In this document: in pieces, positions 18,196-27,806 of the stretch
Layout of the letters: each line of letters opens with the position of its first letter
How positions within the stretch are numbered: position 1 is the first letter of the stretch
NCBI GenBank assembly: GCA_000526255.1
Contig: JAFS01000001.1
Span: 310,001-374,000 of the forward strand
DNA: 64,000 bases
Source: Verrucomicrobia bacterium LP2A
GTDB taxonomy: Bacteria; Verrucomicrobiota; Verrucomicrobiia; Methylacidiphilales; Methylacidiphilaceae
Direction of reading: 5' to 3'
Notes under the pieces: generated by a model
Told to the model about the DNA's origin: nothing
The model's database searches: none
What the model saw: only the letters and a program-made list of their open reading frames with translations
Program-made: the position numbers and the translations under genes

Positions 18196-18272
18196 TGGGC
18201 TTCCGCCAAGCTCTCCAGCAGCGAAGAGCCGGCTTTGGAAGTCAGTCGTGGGGAGGAGGGGAAGCGCAAGGA

Positions 18273-19381
18273 TCAGAGGCTTGGCTCATCGGGCACCACC
18301 ACCGAGAAGCTGGCCTTCTTGCGATCGCCAGGGTCCCTCGAGAGCACGCCGAGCTCGAGAAGCTCGCGCATATCGCGCTCGACCGTCAAGAGCGGGCGGT
18401 GGGCGATCTTCGACCATTTCCTGGCCGTTAATTGACCTTTGAAACCCTCCAAGCAGCGGCTGAGCATGAGCTTCTGGCGCTCGTTGAGCGGCGACCGGGC
18501 GTGGATCGTCCAGAAGCGGGCCTTCCGCAACGCCTGGCGGTGCATCTCCCGCGCTCCGTCCACGGCGCGGGAAAGGCAGCCCAGGAACCAGGAAGCCCAC
18601 CCGGTCAGGTCCAATCCGCATCGATCGGCGTTCTCCAGGCTCCCAGAGTATCCCTTCCGCTCCTTCGCGATCTGGCGCGAGAGGCTATGGAAGGTTCTCC
18701 CCAAGTCCTCGGAACGCGCCAAGGCCAAGCCTGCGATCGCCCTGCCGATGCGGCCATTGCTATCCTCGAATGGATGGATCGTGACGAACCAGAGATGGGC
18801 AATGGCCGCCTTCAGGACGCCGTCGATCGCCTGCTCGGCGTTGACCAGGCAAGGAACCTGCCCATTTCCAGCGGCGGGCGGGATGCCGGAGGCGCCTGGA
18901 AGTGGATCTTCTCCCTTCCGATTGGGCCAGAGGCAATGACCATCGGCCCTTTGACGTCGTCGCGCCACGCGGCTGTCCGGATCTTCCCCGAGCGGGAAGA
19001 GCCTTCCGGGAAAAGGGCCGCATGCCAGCCGAACAACCGCTCCTCGGTGAGCGGAGCTCGAAAATTCCGCGTTGCGTCCAGGACGATCTCAGCCGCCCCT
19101 TCGGCTTGCCGGTGGAAGGCGAAGGGAGCCTCAAGGCCAAGCCGCCGCGCCACGGCGGACCGCACGGCATCCCGGTCGAGCCTTTCGCCTTCGATCTCGC
19201 TGTTCCAGAACGCCTCTTCTGTGATCGCCAACGCCTCAGCCTCAGCGGACTGCGGGATTCCGAGCGCGAAGATGGCTTCCCGGAGGCTCCCCTGCTTCCG
19301 CCGAACGGTGGCAAGCTGCTCTCGGATGGCCTCAGCGTCGAGCTTGAATGCCGGCCACTCCCGCTCTTCCCAGAGGTGCAT
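18273..19381 (-). pseudogene. Fic-family protein with DUF4172 N-terminal domain, one frameshift
   Basis: The upstream frame (from ATG 19381) encodes EREWPAFKLDAEAIREQLAT, the DUF4172 domain, then SEIEGERLDRDAV, close to the inhibitory-helix motif [S/T]xxxE[G/N] but with N in place of the first S/T. The Fic core follows in another frame: HPFEDSNGRIGRA, matching HPFxx[G/S]NGRxxR, the AMP-transfer loop. The frames switch near 18850, where one base seems missing in TGGT-CAACGCCGAG. A winged-helix-like C terminus (RKWSKIAHRPLLTVERDM) ends the gene. Fic proteins of this class modify proteins with AMP. A single indel makes this either a recent pseudogene or an assembly error. Confidence 0.75.
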
Positions 19382-20287
19382 ATTGGCACGCCGCTTCTCT
19401 CTATCTCAGCCGCAGCGTTCTTGGCGTGATCGAGGGGTGCACGGCTTCCTTAGCCAAACGCGACGGGTCACCGTAGCGCTTGCCGCTCTGACCCCCGGAG
19501 GAGCAGGAGGCCGGGCCCCGTGGAATGGGGCCGGCTCCCAGCCCGCGGGACTGGGGGTAAGGCTCCGCGAAATCGCGATGGTGTCCGGCGAGATGACCCC
19601 GATGCGCGGTGAAGGCCCCCGATCGGCAATGGTGGCCTTCTTGGCCCCATGGGAGCCCGCGGTGCTCCCGGGTCGCGGCATCAAAGGTCGCAAATGACGG
19701 AGATCTAGCCCTCGGCGCTGAGCGCCATAACCTACCCATGGCCGCCCGAGTCCTTCTTCACCAACCCACCCAAAGAAACGCACATTGCTGCAATCGATTG
19801 GGCGGCCGGTGTCAAGATGATGCTCGGCGGCCTGGCGGTCGGCATTCGTGAGCGCACGCGCGCATTCGACCGACGCGAGGAAGCCATCTACTTCTCTTTG
19901 CGATTGCGTTGCTTTGGGCATGCTGCTTCCCCTGGCACCCCGGCTGATGGATCCAGGCGCGGCTTGCCGATCTCCGGCGGGCCATCTTACATCGTTCTAT
20001 GGCCAATGCGCCAGACGGCAAGAACCGAGGCCAGCAAGGTCGCCTGGCATCCGGACCTCGTTCAAGTGGGACGCAATCAGGGCAGGTAGTCGCGAACGGA
20101 GGTCAGCCTCTTCCGCCAATCGGCCATGGCCAAAGAATGTTGCCTGGTCCGGACGATCGAAAAAAGCACCCGTAAGATGCTGCGGAGATTCCGATACTGG
20201 AAGGGAGAGGCGTTCTTCCTCCTAGGCGGGAAGTGGCATCGCGCTCTTCCGGCGCTGGCGACTGGACAGAGTGGAGAGGCGGAATTT
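19382..20287. other. Long intergenic stretch before the cas operon
   Basis: About 900 bases without a convincing gene. 19440-19697 has a plus-strand frame (LTPGGAGGRAPWNG..., MTPMRGEGPR...) that looks like a TnpB-type tail, with strong GC hairpins at 19520-19560. 19900-20287 precedes cas3 and should hold the operon promoter; I could not pick a convincing -35/-10 pair. Confidence 0.35.
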
Positions 20288-22930
20288 ATGATACCAACTA
20301 TGGAGGCTTGGGGAAAATACAAGCGGGAAACCGGGGCGATGCACCCGTTATCGGATCATTGCATTGATGTTGCGGCAGTATTCCTGGCAATTTTGGATAG
20401 GCCGAATATGTCTGGACCGCTCGCTGCTCTGGATAAGCCTCAGAAATCTAGATTGGCCGTCTTTGCGTTCCTTCATGATTTTGGAAAGTGCAACTGGGGA
20501 TTTCAAGCAAAGTCCAGTCGCGAGAAAACGCGCACGGCTGGGCATGTGTTTGAGGCTGTGGCGTTCCTGTGCGAAGAGGCCATTCGGAACAGATGGCCTC
20601 CGGAATGGAGCCAAATGCTGGAGGAGCTCTCAAGCTGGTTTGCTGGTGGAGCCGAACAAGCGAGCTCCATGCTGCTTGCCGCGCTCTCACACCATGGCCG
20701 ACCCGTGTCGCTAAATGACTATGAGGACAGTAACGCCAGGAACTTTGCCGAAACATTTTGGCGGGACAAGGGCGGACTAAGTCCGGTTGTCACGATAGGG
20801 CGGCTTGCGGCGTTGGCGGGTGAGTTGTTTCCAGATGCCTTCGCGTCGACGACGGAGGCCATGGATGCTACGCCTGGGTTTCAGCACCGTTTCGCGGGCC
20901 TTTTGATGTTGGCGGACTGGATAGCCTCGGACGAGCGGTTTTTCCCTTTTCGAAGATGCGAACGGGAGGATCGCTTTAGTCTGGCCGTTCGCGCCGCAGA
21001 GAATGCGCTGCGCACCATCGGAATTGTCACTCCGGAGCGCCAGGATGTCAAAGGTTTCAAGTGCATATTTGGCAAAGAGCCATTCCCGATGCAACGCGCC
21101 GTATGCGAGAAGCTCGCTATCGATGATTCGAGCAGGCTGATCCTGATCGAATCCGACACGGGATCAGGCAAAACGGAGGCTGCCATCTATTGGTTTTGCC
21201 GTCTGTACGCAAAGGAGCTTGTCGACGGAATGTATTTTGCCCTCCCAACGCGGGTGGCCGCCCGCGAGATCTACAACCGTGTGCGCACCGCCATGAGGTC
21301 GGCCTTTGGACCGCAAGAACGTCCAATCCCCATCCTACCGGCAATTCCGGGCTACATGGGCGCGAAGGGCAAGTACGTCCTTCCGGAGTCGGAGAATGCT
21401 TTATGGGACGATGACAACACGGACCGCAGACGGGAACGGCTATGGTCATACGAACATCCAAAACGATTTTTGGCGGCGCCGGTGGCTGTGGGCACGATCG
21501 ATCAGGCTCTCCTGTCGGTGCTTCAGGTTAAGCACAGCCTCATGCGCTCAGTTTGCCTAGACCGCCAGCTCCTAGTGGTTGACGAGGTGCATGCGTCGGA
21601 CCCATACATGCGCCAAGTGCTCCGCATGCTACTCAGGAAGCATCTGGGGCGGGGGCGGTGGGCCATGCTCCTCTCTGCAACTCTGGGTGAGTCGGCGGCG
21701 GCGGAGTTTTTCCAAAGGGAGAGACGCTCGCTGGGCTTGGCTATAGCTAAGCCATACCCAATGCTGTCGACGAGCTCCATGGAACTTCCGGTCGAGTCGA
21801 CATGCCACAGAAGCGTCAAAGTAGACCTCCATTCGTCCATGATGAGCGACAATGATATCGTTGGGCCGCTGGTGGAAGCGCTCGCCCACGAGGCGCGAAT
21901 ACTTGTCGTGTGCAACACGGTTGGAAGGGCAAACAGCCTATTCCGTCTAGTGGAGAGGCGGCTGGAGGATGAGCGGCGGGAGCTTCTCTCCGGCATGTTC
22001 TCGTTGAGCGGGGTGCGCTGCCCGCATCACGGACGGTTCGCGCGCGAGGATCGCAAGATGTTGGACAAGGCTGTCTCCGAAAGGCTGGGCAAGAAGTCTC
22101 GGTCTGGCGCATGTCTGCTAATCGGCACGCAGACGCTGGAGCAAAGCCTGGACATAGATGCGGACTGGCTTGTGACCGACTTGGCTCCAATGGATGTCCT
22201 TCTGCAACGGCTTGGGCGCCTGCATCGGCACAACAGGAAGCAGCGTCCAGAGCGGTTTGCAGTCCCAACCGCAACGGTGCGGGTGCCGTCGCCTAATGTT
22301 CGCAGTGGCGAGGCTGTTCTCGGTACCATGATTGGCTGCACATCCGGGGGGACGGGAACTGTCGATCCAGTGGCCAAGAAGCGCGGTGAGGCTGCTGGCA
22401 TTGGGAGCGTTTATAAGGATGTGAGGACCATCCTCTTGACGTGGCAAGAGCTTGAGGGGCGCGGGACGCTGAACCTGCCAGACGACGCCCGCGTACTGAT
22501 CGAGAGGACAACCCATCCCGAGGCGTTTGAACGCTTGCCAGCATTCTGGGAAAGCCATGGCCGGGAGATTGAGGGGGAAGCGATGGCCAGCGCCGGACTG
22601 GCGCGCGACTCCGTGGTTGGTGAAGAACCATTCGGGAAGCTTCAGTACATGGAGCGCGATGGACGGATACTGACAAGGATCGGGGATCCAACATTTGATA
22701 TTCCGCTGAGGAGCCCGCGCGAATCTCCATTTGGCAACATTGTCAGAAGCGTCCAGATCCCTGCCAGATGGTTGTCAGACGACGAAAACGGGCCACCATT
22801 GGCGCTAGCGGACCACGAAAGGATCCCAGACAGTGTGGACGCGACACCGACAGAACCTGGATTCCGCTTTGCGATAAAAGATAATGAGTTCGAGTACACA
22901 AGATTGGGATTGGAGAGGCGTAATGCATGA
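20288..22930 (+). CDS. cas3: CRISPR-associated helicase/nuclease Cas3 (type I-E)
   Basis: About 880 residues. The N-terminal HD nuclease is marked by HPLSDHCIDV (residues 19-24) and FLHDFGKCNWGFQ (63-64 HD). The SF2 helicase follows: SDTGSGKTEAA (Walker A, ~residue 287), VVDEVHASDPY (DEVH, ~432), LLSATLGESAA (motif III) and QTLEQSLDIDADWLVTDLAP with QRLGRLHRH (motifs V-VI). Cas3 is recruited by Cascade and degrades target DNA. An open frame extends about 50 codons upstream, but ATG 20288 has an AGGCGG site close by and gives a normal N terminus. Its stop overlaps the start of cse1. Confidence 0.93.
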   Translation: MIPTMEAWGKYKRETGAMHPLSDHCIDVAAVFLAILDRPNMSGPLAALDKPQKSRLAVFAFLHDFGKCNWGFQAKSSREKTRTAGHVFEAVAFLCEEAIRNRWPPEWSQMLEELSSWFAGGAEQASSMLLAALSHHGRPVSLNDYEDSNARNFAETFWRDKGGLSPVVTIGRLAALAGELFPDAFASTTEAMDATPGFQHRFAGLLMLADWIASDERFFPFRRCEREDRFSLAVRAAENALRTIGIVTPERQDVKGFKCIFGKEPFPMQRAVCEKLAIDDSSRLILIESDTGSGKTEAAIYWFCRLYAKELVDGMYFALPTRVAAREIYNRVRTAMRSAFGPQERPIPILPAIPGYMGAKGKYVLPESENALWDDDNTDRRRERLWSYEHPKRFLAAPVAVGTIDQALLSVLQVKHSLMRSVCLDRQLLVVDEVHASDPYMRQVLRMLLRKHLGRGRWAMLLSATLGESAAAEFFQRERRSLGLAIAKPYPMLSTSSMELPVESTCHRSVKVDLHSSMMSDNDIVGPLVEALAHEARILVVCNTVGRANSLFRLVERRLEDERRELLSGMFSLSGVRCPHHGRFAREDRKMLDKAVSERLGKKSRSGACLLIGTQTLEQSLDIDADWLVTDLAPMDVLLQRLGRLHRHNRKQRPERFAVPTATVRVPSPNVRSGEAVLGTMIGCTSGGTGTVDPVAKKRGEAAGIGSVYKDVRTILLTWQELEGRGTLNLPDDARVLIERTTHPEAFERLPAFWESHGREIEGEAMASAGLARDSVVGEEPFGKLQYMERDGRILTRIGDPTFDIPLRSPRESPFGNIVRSVQIPARWLSDDENGPPLALADHERIPDSVDATPTEPGFRFAIKDNEFEYTRLGLERRNA

Positions 22931-24464
22931 TCTGCTGACAGATGAGATCATTGGTGTGCGGATGCGTGGCGGCGCACGGCAAATGACCCTTCCGGGCCTT
23001 CTGGCCGCATTGAGCTGCGGATCCGTGGAGGGTTACGTGAGCATCCAGCCGCACCAAAGCGACCCATGGCATGCATTCCTGGTCCAGCTTGCGGCTACCA
23101 TCCTAGCTCGCGCGCCGACGAAGCGCCTGCCGACGGATCCAGAATACTGGCGGGATGGCCTGCTGAAACTGGCGGATGGCAAGGAAACCGCATGGAGCCT
23201 TGTGGAGGACGTTAACAAGCCCGCATTCCTCCAATATCCATGGAACAGCGGGGATGAGGACAAATACAAGACCGAGCTGAAGTCGCCGGACGAGTTGGAT
23301 GCCCTTGTGGCATCCAAAAACCACGAGATCAAGAAGAGGTCGGTTTACCCGGCATCCGTGGACGACTGGGTTTATGCCATTGTCCTTTGCCAGACGACGG
23401 CCGCGTTCGGCGGAAGCGGGGTCTGGGCCGCGTCCAGGATGAACGGGCAGAGCGGGGGGCGTCTGTTCGTATCCTGGGTGCGTGCGCTTGACCCGTCCAC
23501 ACGATTCCAGGACGAGGCGATTGAGTTGCAGCGTCTACACCAAGACAGAGTTAAACGATACGGCTTCAAGCAAGGTGGAGTCGTGCTCACGTGGCTTAAG
23601 GCATGGGATCTGGAAAGCCCGCAATATAGGATTGACGAGCTTGACCCATGGTTTATCGAGGCAGCCCGCGCCATTCGGCTACTGCCAGCGCAGGAGGACG
23701 GAATGCGCGCTCTCAGGGCAAGCACGGGCAAGCCGCAAATCGACGTGGGTCCATGGAAGCGGGGAAACTTTGGTGATCCGTGGATCCCTTTAGAGAAGGA
23801 CAAAGAAGGAAATAGGAAGGCGATAAAAATCAAACGCGAGGGATTCGGCACGGAGCTTCTCAAAAACATCGTTTTTTGCGACAGCCAACTCCATGTCACG
23901 GAGATGCAGAAGCCGAGACGGTCCGACGGGCCAGGATGGCTTATAGCCAGCGGCTTGGCCTACAACAGGGCAAGGACGGACGGATTTCATAGGGCGGAGG
24001 TTCTTGTTCCAAAGGAAGCTGTGAACCTGCTCGAGCGGCCCGCGGACAGGGATATGCTTGCGAAGCTTGCCAAACGGATGCTGAGCGATTCAGCCAAGGC
24101 AAGAAACGCCCTGAGGGATGCATTGAAAGAGTTTGTCACTAACGGAAAATCGGAGCGGAGGACGGGGAGGTCTGTTGCAAAATGGATAAGGTCCGTTCTC
24201 ACTGAGTTTGATGCGTTTTGGAGGGCGGAATACTTTCCCGCGCTATGGCGCGAGGCTGGGAACAGGGACGCGAGAGTTCCTAAGAGCTGGCTGGACATGC
24301 TGGCCAAGCATACCGATCGACTACTAGTGAATGCGGTCAAATCAGCTCCTCTGGCGCATGGACTGGCGAGGATGGCCGCCGTACGGGCGTCCATGGCGTT
24401 GCGGCGCGGATTGATCAAGGGCGGCATCATTGCAATCCAAAGAGGGCAAGCCGAGCGAGGTTAA
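22923..24464 (+). CDS. cse1: Cascade large subunit Cse1/Cas8e
   Basis: 513 residues, overlapping the end of cas3 by 8 bases. The opening HDLLTDEIIGVRMRGGARQMTLPGLLAAL is the standard Cse1 start ('lL.d.wi.v......LpgLLa'), and the family's AFLQYPW segment is visible near residue 95. Cse1 recognises the PAM, stabilises the R-loop and recruits Cas3. Its C-terminal four-helix bundle should occupy about the last 130 residues (AKRMLSDSAKARNALRDALK onwards). Length is typical for the family. Confidence 0.92.
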   Translation: MHDLLTDEIIGVRMRGGARQMTLPGLLAALSCGSVEGYVSIQPHQSDPWHAFLVQLAATILARAPTKRLPTDPEYWRDGLLKLADGKETAWSLVEDVNKPAFLQYPWNSGDEDKYKTELKSPDELDALVASKNHEIKKRSVYPASVDDWVYAIVLCQTTAAFGGSGVWAASRMNGQSGGRLFVSWVRALDPSTRFQDEAIELQRLHQDRVKRYGFKQGGVVLTWLKAWDLESPQYRIDELDPWFIEAARAIRLLPAQEDGMRALRASTGKPQIDVGPWKRGNFGDPWIPLEKDKEGNRKAIKIKREGFGTELLKNIVFCDSQLHVTEMQKPRRSDGPGWLIASGLAYNRARTDGFHRAEVLVPKEAVNLLERPADRDMLAKLAKRMLSDSAKARNALRDALKEFVTNGKSERRTGRSVAKWIRSVLTEFDAFWRAEYFPALWREAGNRDARVPKSWLDMLAKHTDRLLVNAVKSAPLAHGLARMAAVRASMALRRGLIKGGIIAIQRGQAERG

Positions 24465-24468
24465 GACG

Positions 24469-25083
24469 ATGGACGAAGAACAAGCGACAAACATCGACGA
24501 ACTCTTTCCAAAATTGAAGGGGGAATCGTCGCTGGTTCCGGATGGGGCGAAGCAGGGCGAACCTGTCCAAGCAGAGGGATCGGAACCATCGCTGCACCAG
24601 ATAATCGGGACAATCGCCGCTGTGATCGGTTCCGACGCTCTGCCAGAGCCGGACCGCACGGAACTGCGCCGATGGGCGCCTTGCAAGCCAACTCCGTTCG
24701 CCTTTCACTGGCTATGGTTGAGCTATGTGCCCGACAAGATGCGCCAAGAGTCCAAGCGCGTCGGATGGATGACGATCTTCTGGGGAATTGCAGCAATGGG
24801 TGCAAAGTCGCATCGACCGGGGCGCAAGTTCGGGGCGGCTCTGGGGAAAAGCGGATATTCCAGGATGCGGTTTGAGCGGATGCTCAACGCGACCGACCGG
24901 AACCGCGCCGCGCTTCTGATGAGCGGGGTGCATTTTCTCAAAGCGAAGGAGGAGCGATTCGACTGGTGCGATCCCGCAGCGTTTCTGTTGACGACCGATG
25001 CCGTCAAATGGAACCGGATTCGCGACAGGATCATTGAAGACTATATACGAAACGAAATGAAACATGCAAAAAAAGGAAGCTGA
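24469..25083 (+). CDS. cse2: Cascade small subunit Cse2/Cas11e
   Basis: 204 residues, starting at ATG 24469 with GAGG 8 bases upstream and 4 bases after cse1. The Cse2 fold is helical; here residues 65-200 carry the characteristic GWMTIFWGIAAMGAKSHRPG and SRMRFERMLNATDRNRAALL (family: 'lgr.L......se.R...Ll'). The first 50 residues are acidic and low-complexity, an unusual extension relative to the E. coli protein. Two copies normally line the inner face of Cascade and hold the non-target strand. Confidence 0.9.
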   Translation: MDEEQATNIDELFPKLKGESSLVPDGAKQGEPVQAEGSEPSLHQIIGTIAAVIGSDALPEPDRTELRRWAPCKPTPFAFHWLWLSYVPDKMRQESKRVGWMTIFWGIAAMGAKSHRPGRKFGAALGKSGYSRMRFERMLNATDRNRAALLMSGVHFLKAKEERFDWCDPAAFLLTTDAVKWNRIRDRIIEDYIRNEMKHAKKGS

Positions 25084-25085
25084 AC

Positions 25086-26396
25086 ATGTTGCTGCAAATC
25101 CATACGCTGACGACTTACGGGCCAAGCCTTCTCAACCGGGACAGAGATGGCATGGCGAAGAGGATCCAGTTTGGAAATGCCTCGAGGATCAGAGTGTCGT
25201 CCCAATGTCTGAAGAGGCATTGGCGCGACGAGATGAAGCTGGCTCTGGCGGACATTCCGGACGGCTGGCGCACCCGGGCATTTTTCACGCATCAAGTACG
25301 TCCAAGGTTTGAGGATGCCTACGCCGAGTGGCAAGCCACGGAACACGAGAAAAAACCACTGGATGCAACGACCGTCGAAAGGCTGCTGGAGGTTCTCAGG
25401 AAGAATGTCGTGCCAGACAAGGAATCCGACGATGGCGATGGGAGCGCGGACGGTGAAGATCGTCCTGACAAAAAGCGCAAAGGGAAGAAGAGCAAGCACG
25501 CCAGCAAGGACGCTCAGCAGGAACTGCTCCCGGATCAGCAGGCCAAAAGCGAAAATGGAGCGGAAGAGGACGAGGAGGAGGACAGCAACGGCATTGACAC
25601 CAAGCAGCCAATACTCTTCGGCATGCGTGAGGCCGACTATTTCGCCCAGATGATGCTGCGCGCCTGCAAGGAGTCGAAGTCGAATCCGGCAGAGGCGTTG
25701 GACGTCGAGATGAAGAGGAAAAAAAAGAACATACAGGCGATGAGCAAGTCGGCTGCGGGACTTACGGCGGCTCTTTTTGGAAGAATGAGCACTGGCGACA
25801 TTCTTGCCCGAGTCGACGCTCCCGTTCATGTGGCGCATGCATTCACGACGCATGAGGCGAACACGGTTTGGGATTATTTCGCAGTGGTCGACGACATCCT
25901 CAAAGAAAAAGGGTCCGGCGCGGCGCACATTAATGAAACCGAGCTGGGATCGGGAACGTATTACGGCTATGTGGTCGTGGACATCCCGCTTCTGTTGTCA
26001 AACATGACGGGATGCCTTCCGAGCGCCTGGCGGGGACAGGACCGGCAGATGGCGATGCGCGTGCTTGGGGAGTTGATCCGCTGCGTAACATCGAAGAGCC
26101 CTGGGGCCAAGAAGGGATCGACGGCACCATACGCGGTGTCCGATTTCACTTTGATCGAGGTCGGAAAAGCGCAGCCGAGAGCGCTGGCTAACTCATTCCT
26201 GGAGGCTGTGAGTTGCAACGAGGACGTAAGGGTCGAGTCCGCCAGAAGGTTGCTGAAATACATGGATAGGCTGGACCGCGCTTATGGGATGGAGGCAAAA
26301 AGGTTCCTGTCGACCAGCCTGGAGATGGATGTCCCAATTATCAACGAATCCAGACAGGACGCGATCGATCACGCGCTGGACGCCATCTGGATCTGA
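25086..26396 (+). CDS. cas7: Cascade backbone subunit Cas7e/Cse4 with an acidic-basic linker insertion
   Basis: 436 residues, 70 or so longer than the E. coli protein. The start LLQIHTLTTYGPSLLNRDRDG, the KRIQFGNASRIRVSSQCLKR segment and the late ESARRLLKYMDRLDRAYG region are standard Cas7e. Residues ~111-172 are a low-complexity, highly charged block (EEDEEEDSNG, KKRKGKKSKHASKD) inserted before ILFGMREADYF, in the region that normally forms the thumb/helical part. Six copies coat the crRNA. The insertion should be disordered and surface-exposed. Confidence 0.92.
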   Translation: MLLQIHTLTTYGPSLLNRDRDGMAKRIQFGNASRIRVSSQCLKRHWRDEMKLALADIPDGWRTRAFFTHQVRPRFEDAYAEWQATEHEKKPLDATTVERLLEVLRKNVVPDKESDDGDGSADGEDRPDKKRKGKKSKHASKDAQQELLPDQQAKSENGAEEDEEEDSNGIDTKQPILFGMREADYFAQMMLRACKESKSNPAEALDVEMKRKKKNIQAMSKSAAGLTAALFGRMSTGDILARVDAPVHVAHAFTTHEANTVWDYFAVVDDILKEKGSGAAHINETELGSGTYYGYVVVDIPLLLSNMTGCLPSAWRGQDRQMAMRVLGELIRCVTSKSPGAKKGSTAPYAVSDFTLIEVGKAQPRALANSFLEAVSCNEDVRVESARRLLKYMDRLDRAYGMEAKRFLSTSLEMDVPIINESRQDAIDHALDAIWI

Positions 26397-26400
26397 GCCA

Positions 26401-27111
26401 ATGGAATGCCTGATTCTGCGGTTCGACGCGCCCATGATGAGCTTCGGGTCAGTCGTTGTGGACCATATGGGTCCAACCTGGAGGTTCCCAGGCAAGTCCA
26501 TGCTTGTTGGCCTCTGCGGGAACGCGATGGGGTGGGACCATCGCGATGGGAGGCGCCTTTCAGCGTTGCAGGACAGCCTGCGGCATGCGGCCAGATGGGA
26601 CGCACAGCCGAACAAGCTGACCGACTACCAAACGGTCGACTCGTCTCAGGACTTCATGGTCGGCACGGGCTGGACGACATGGGGGGACAGAATTGACCGG
26701 TCTGGCGATCCAAGAAACACCACCCATGAGCGATGGAGGGACTACTGGGCTAATGGTGTAGCCACCGTGGCTATCGCGTTGGATGAAGATGACGAGGTGA
26801 CGGTTGACGGTCTGGAAAGCGCTCTGAGGACGCCCGCTAGGCCGCTCTTCATAGGAAGGAAGCACTGTCTGCCGTCCACGCCCATCCTGATCGGACGACG
26901 CGAGGCGGCTGGAGTCAAGGCGGCTCTGGCGGCCGAGCCACTCGCCGACGTGGGGCCGAGGACAAGGACGGAGAAGATCGAGGCCATGTGGCCGCTCGAT
27001 GAGGGGGAGGGGGTGTCCATCAGCGAGCCCTTTCATCTGCGGGATTGGGCACGGAACTTCTATCTCGGAACCGAGCGATACGCCGTGGGTGTCCTGGAGG
27101 TGTCAGGGTGA
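26401..27111 (+). CDS. cas5: Cascade subunit Cas5e
   Basis: 236 residues, starting 4 bases after cas7. The N-terminal LILRFDAPMMSFGSVVVDHMGPTWRFPGKS segment matches the Cas5e RAMP fold and its 'L.L.ap..sfG......r.t...PtkS' pattern; GLCGNAMGW, and FIGRKHCLPSTPILIG near residue 160-175, are also typical. Cas5e caps the 5' handle of the crRNA. The stop overlaps the GTG of cas6e. Confidence 0.92.
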   Translation: MECLILRFDAPMMSFGSVVVDHMGPTWRFPGKSMLVGLCGNAMGWDHRDGRRLSALQDSLRHAARWDAQPNKLTDYQTVDSSQDFMVGTGWTTWGDRIDRSGDPRNTTHERWRDYWANGVATVAIALDEDDEVTVDGLESALRTPARPLFIGRKHCLPSTPILIGRREAAGVKAALAAEPLADVGPRTRTEKIEAMWPLDEGEGVSISEPFHLRDWARNFYLGTERYAVGVLEVSG

Positions 27112-27806
27112 GGGAATTGTATCTAGTGCGGATACCGGTTCGCCATGAGCCACTAGTCAGGTTCCTCATCCGTCGCAAAATAGGGCGGGAGGACGGAATA
27201 ATGGGATATGCCATGCACGTGTGGTTGTGCGCACTGTTTGGAGGACAACCAACAAAACCATTCCGATATTTTGGCAACACCATGGAGGTGTTGGCGTATT
27301 CGCCTTCCAACGCGGTAGGATTGCTACAGCAGGCCAGGGAATTCGCGCAGCCGGACGCATGGGCTGCGCTGGATCCGGACGGAGTCAAAAGCAAGCCAAT
27401 GCCGGAGCGCTGGACGGTCGGGAGGCGTATAGGGTTGGAGGTGATGGCATGCCCTGCATCTCGCGGCAGCGGCGAGGAAAAGGACGTATACCTGCGTGCA
27501 CTCGAGCAATTAGGACCATCCGCTCCGACTCGCGGCGAGGTGTATCAAGAATGGCTCAAAGCCAAGTTGATGGGTGCCGTTCAGCTAAATAGTGTGGATC
27601 TTCTTGGTGTAAGGACGAGAGTGAAATTGCTCCGGAGCCGCCATGACGGTACAAACAGGTTGCGAGTAGTGGAACGTCCATGCGCTATATTTCGCGCTGA
27701 TGGCGTCATAGCGGACGAGAAGCAGTTTTCTGAGCTTATTGCTCGCGGGATTGGCCGCCATCGCACGTTCGGATTTGGCATGTTGTTGCTGCTGCCGCCA
27801 CGATGA
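27108..27806 (+). CDS. cas6e: crRNA endoribonuclease Cas6e
   Basis: 232 residues from a GTG that overlaps the cas5 stop. The catalytic histidine is H37 in GYAMHVWLCALFGG, aligned with H20/H26 of the E. coli and Thermus enzymes. The C-terminal glycine-rich motif GIGRHRTFGFGMLLL is intact. The enzyme cuts the repeat hairpin (CCCCGCGCAAGTGGGG in this array) and stays bound as the Cascade head. Confidence 0.92.
   Translation: MRELYLVRIPVRHEPLVRFLIRRKIGREDGIMGYAMHVWLCALFGGQPTKPFRYFGNTMEVLAYSPSNAVGLLQQAREFAQPDAWAALDPDGVKSKPMPERWTVGRRIGLEVMACPASRGSGEEKDVYLRALEQLGPSAPTRGEVYQEWLKAKLMGAVQLNSVDLLGVRTRVKLLRSRHDGTNRLRVVERPCAIFRADGVIADEKQFSELIARGIGRHRTFGFGMLLLLPPR

Noticed and set aside
18432-19697. 421-codon plus-strand frame
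   Set aside because: Most of it is antisense to the Fic gene; only the last part after 19440 could be a TnpB-like tail.
20126-20287. N-terminal extension of Cas3
   Set aside because: Open but not conserved-looking; Cas3 HD domains normally start close to the HPLSDH motif, and ATG 20288 has a plausible ribosome site.
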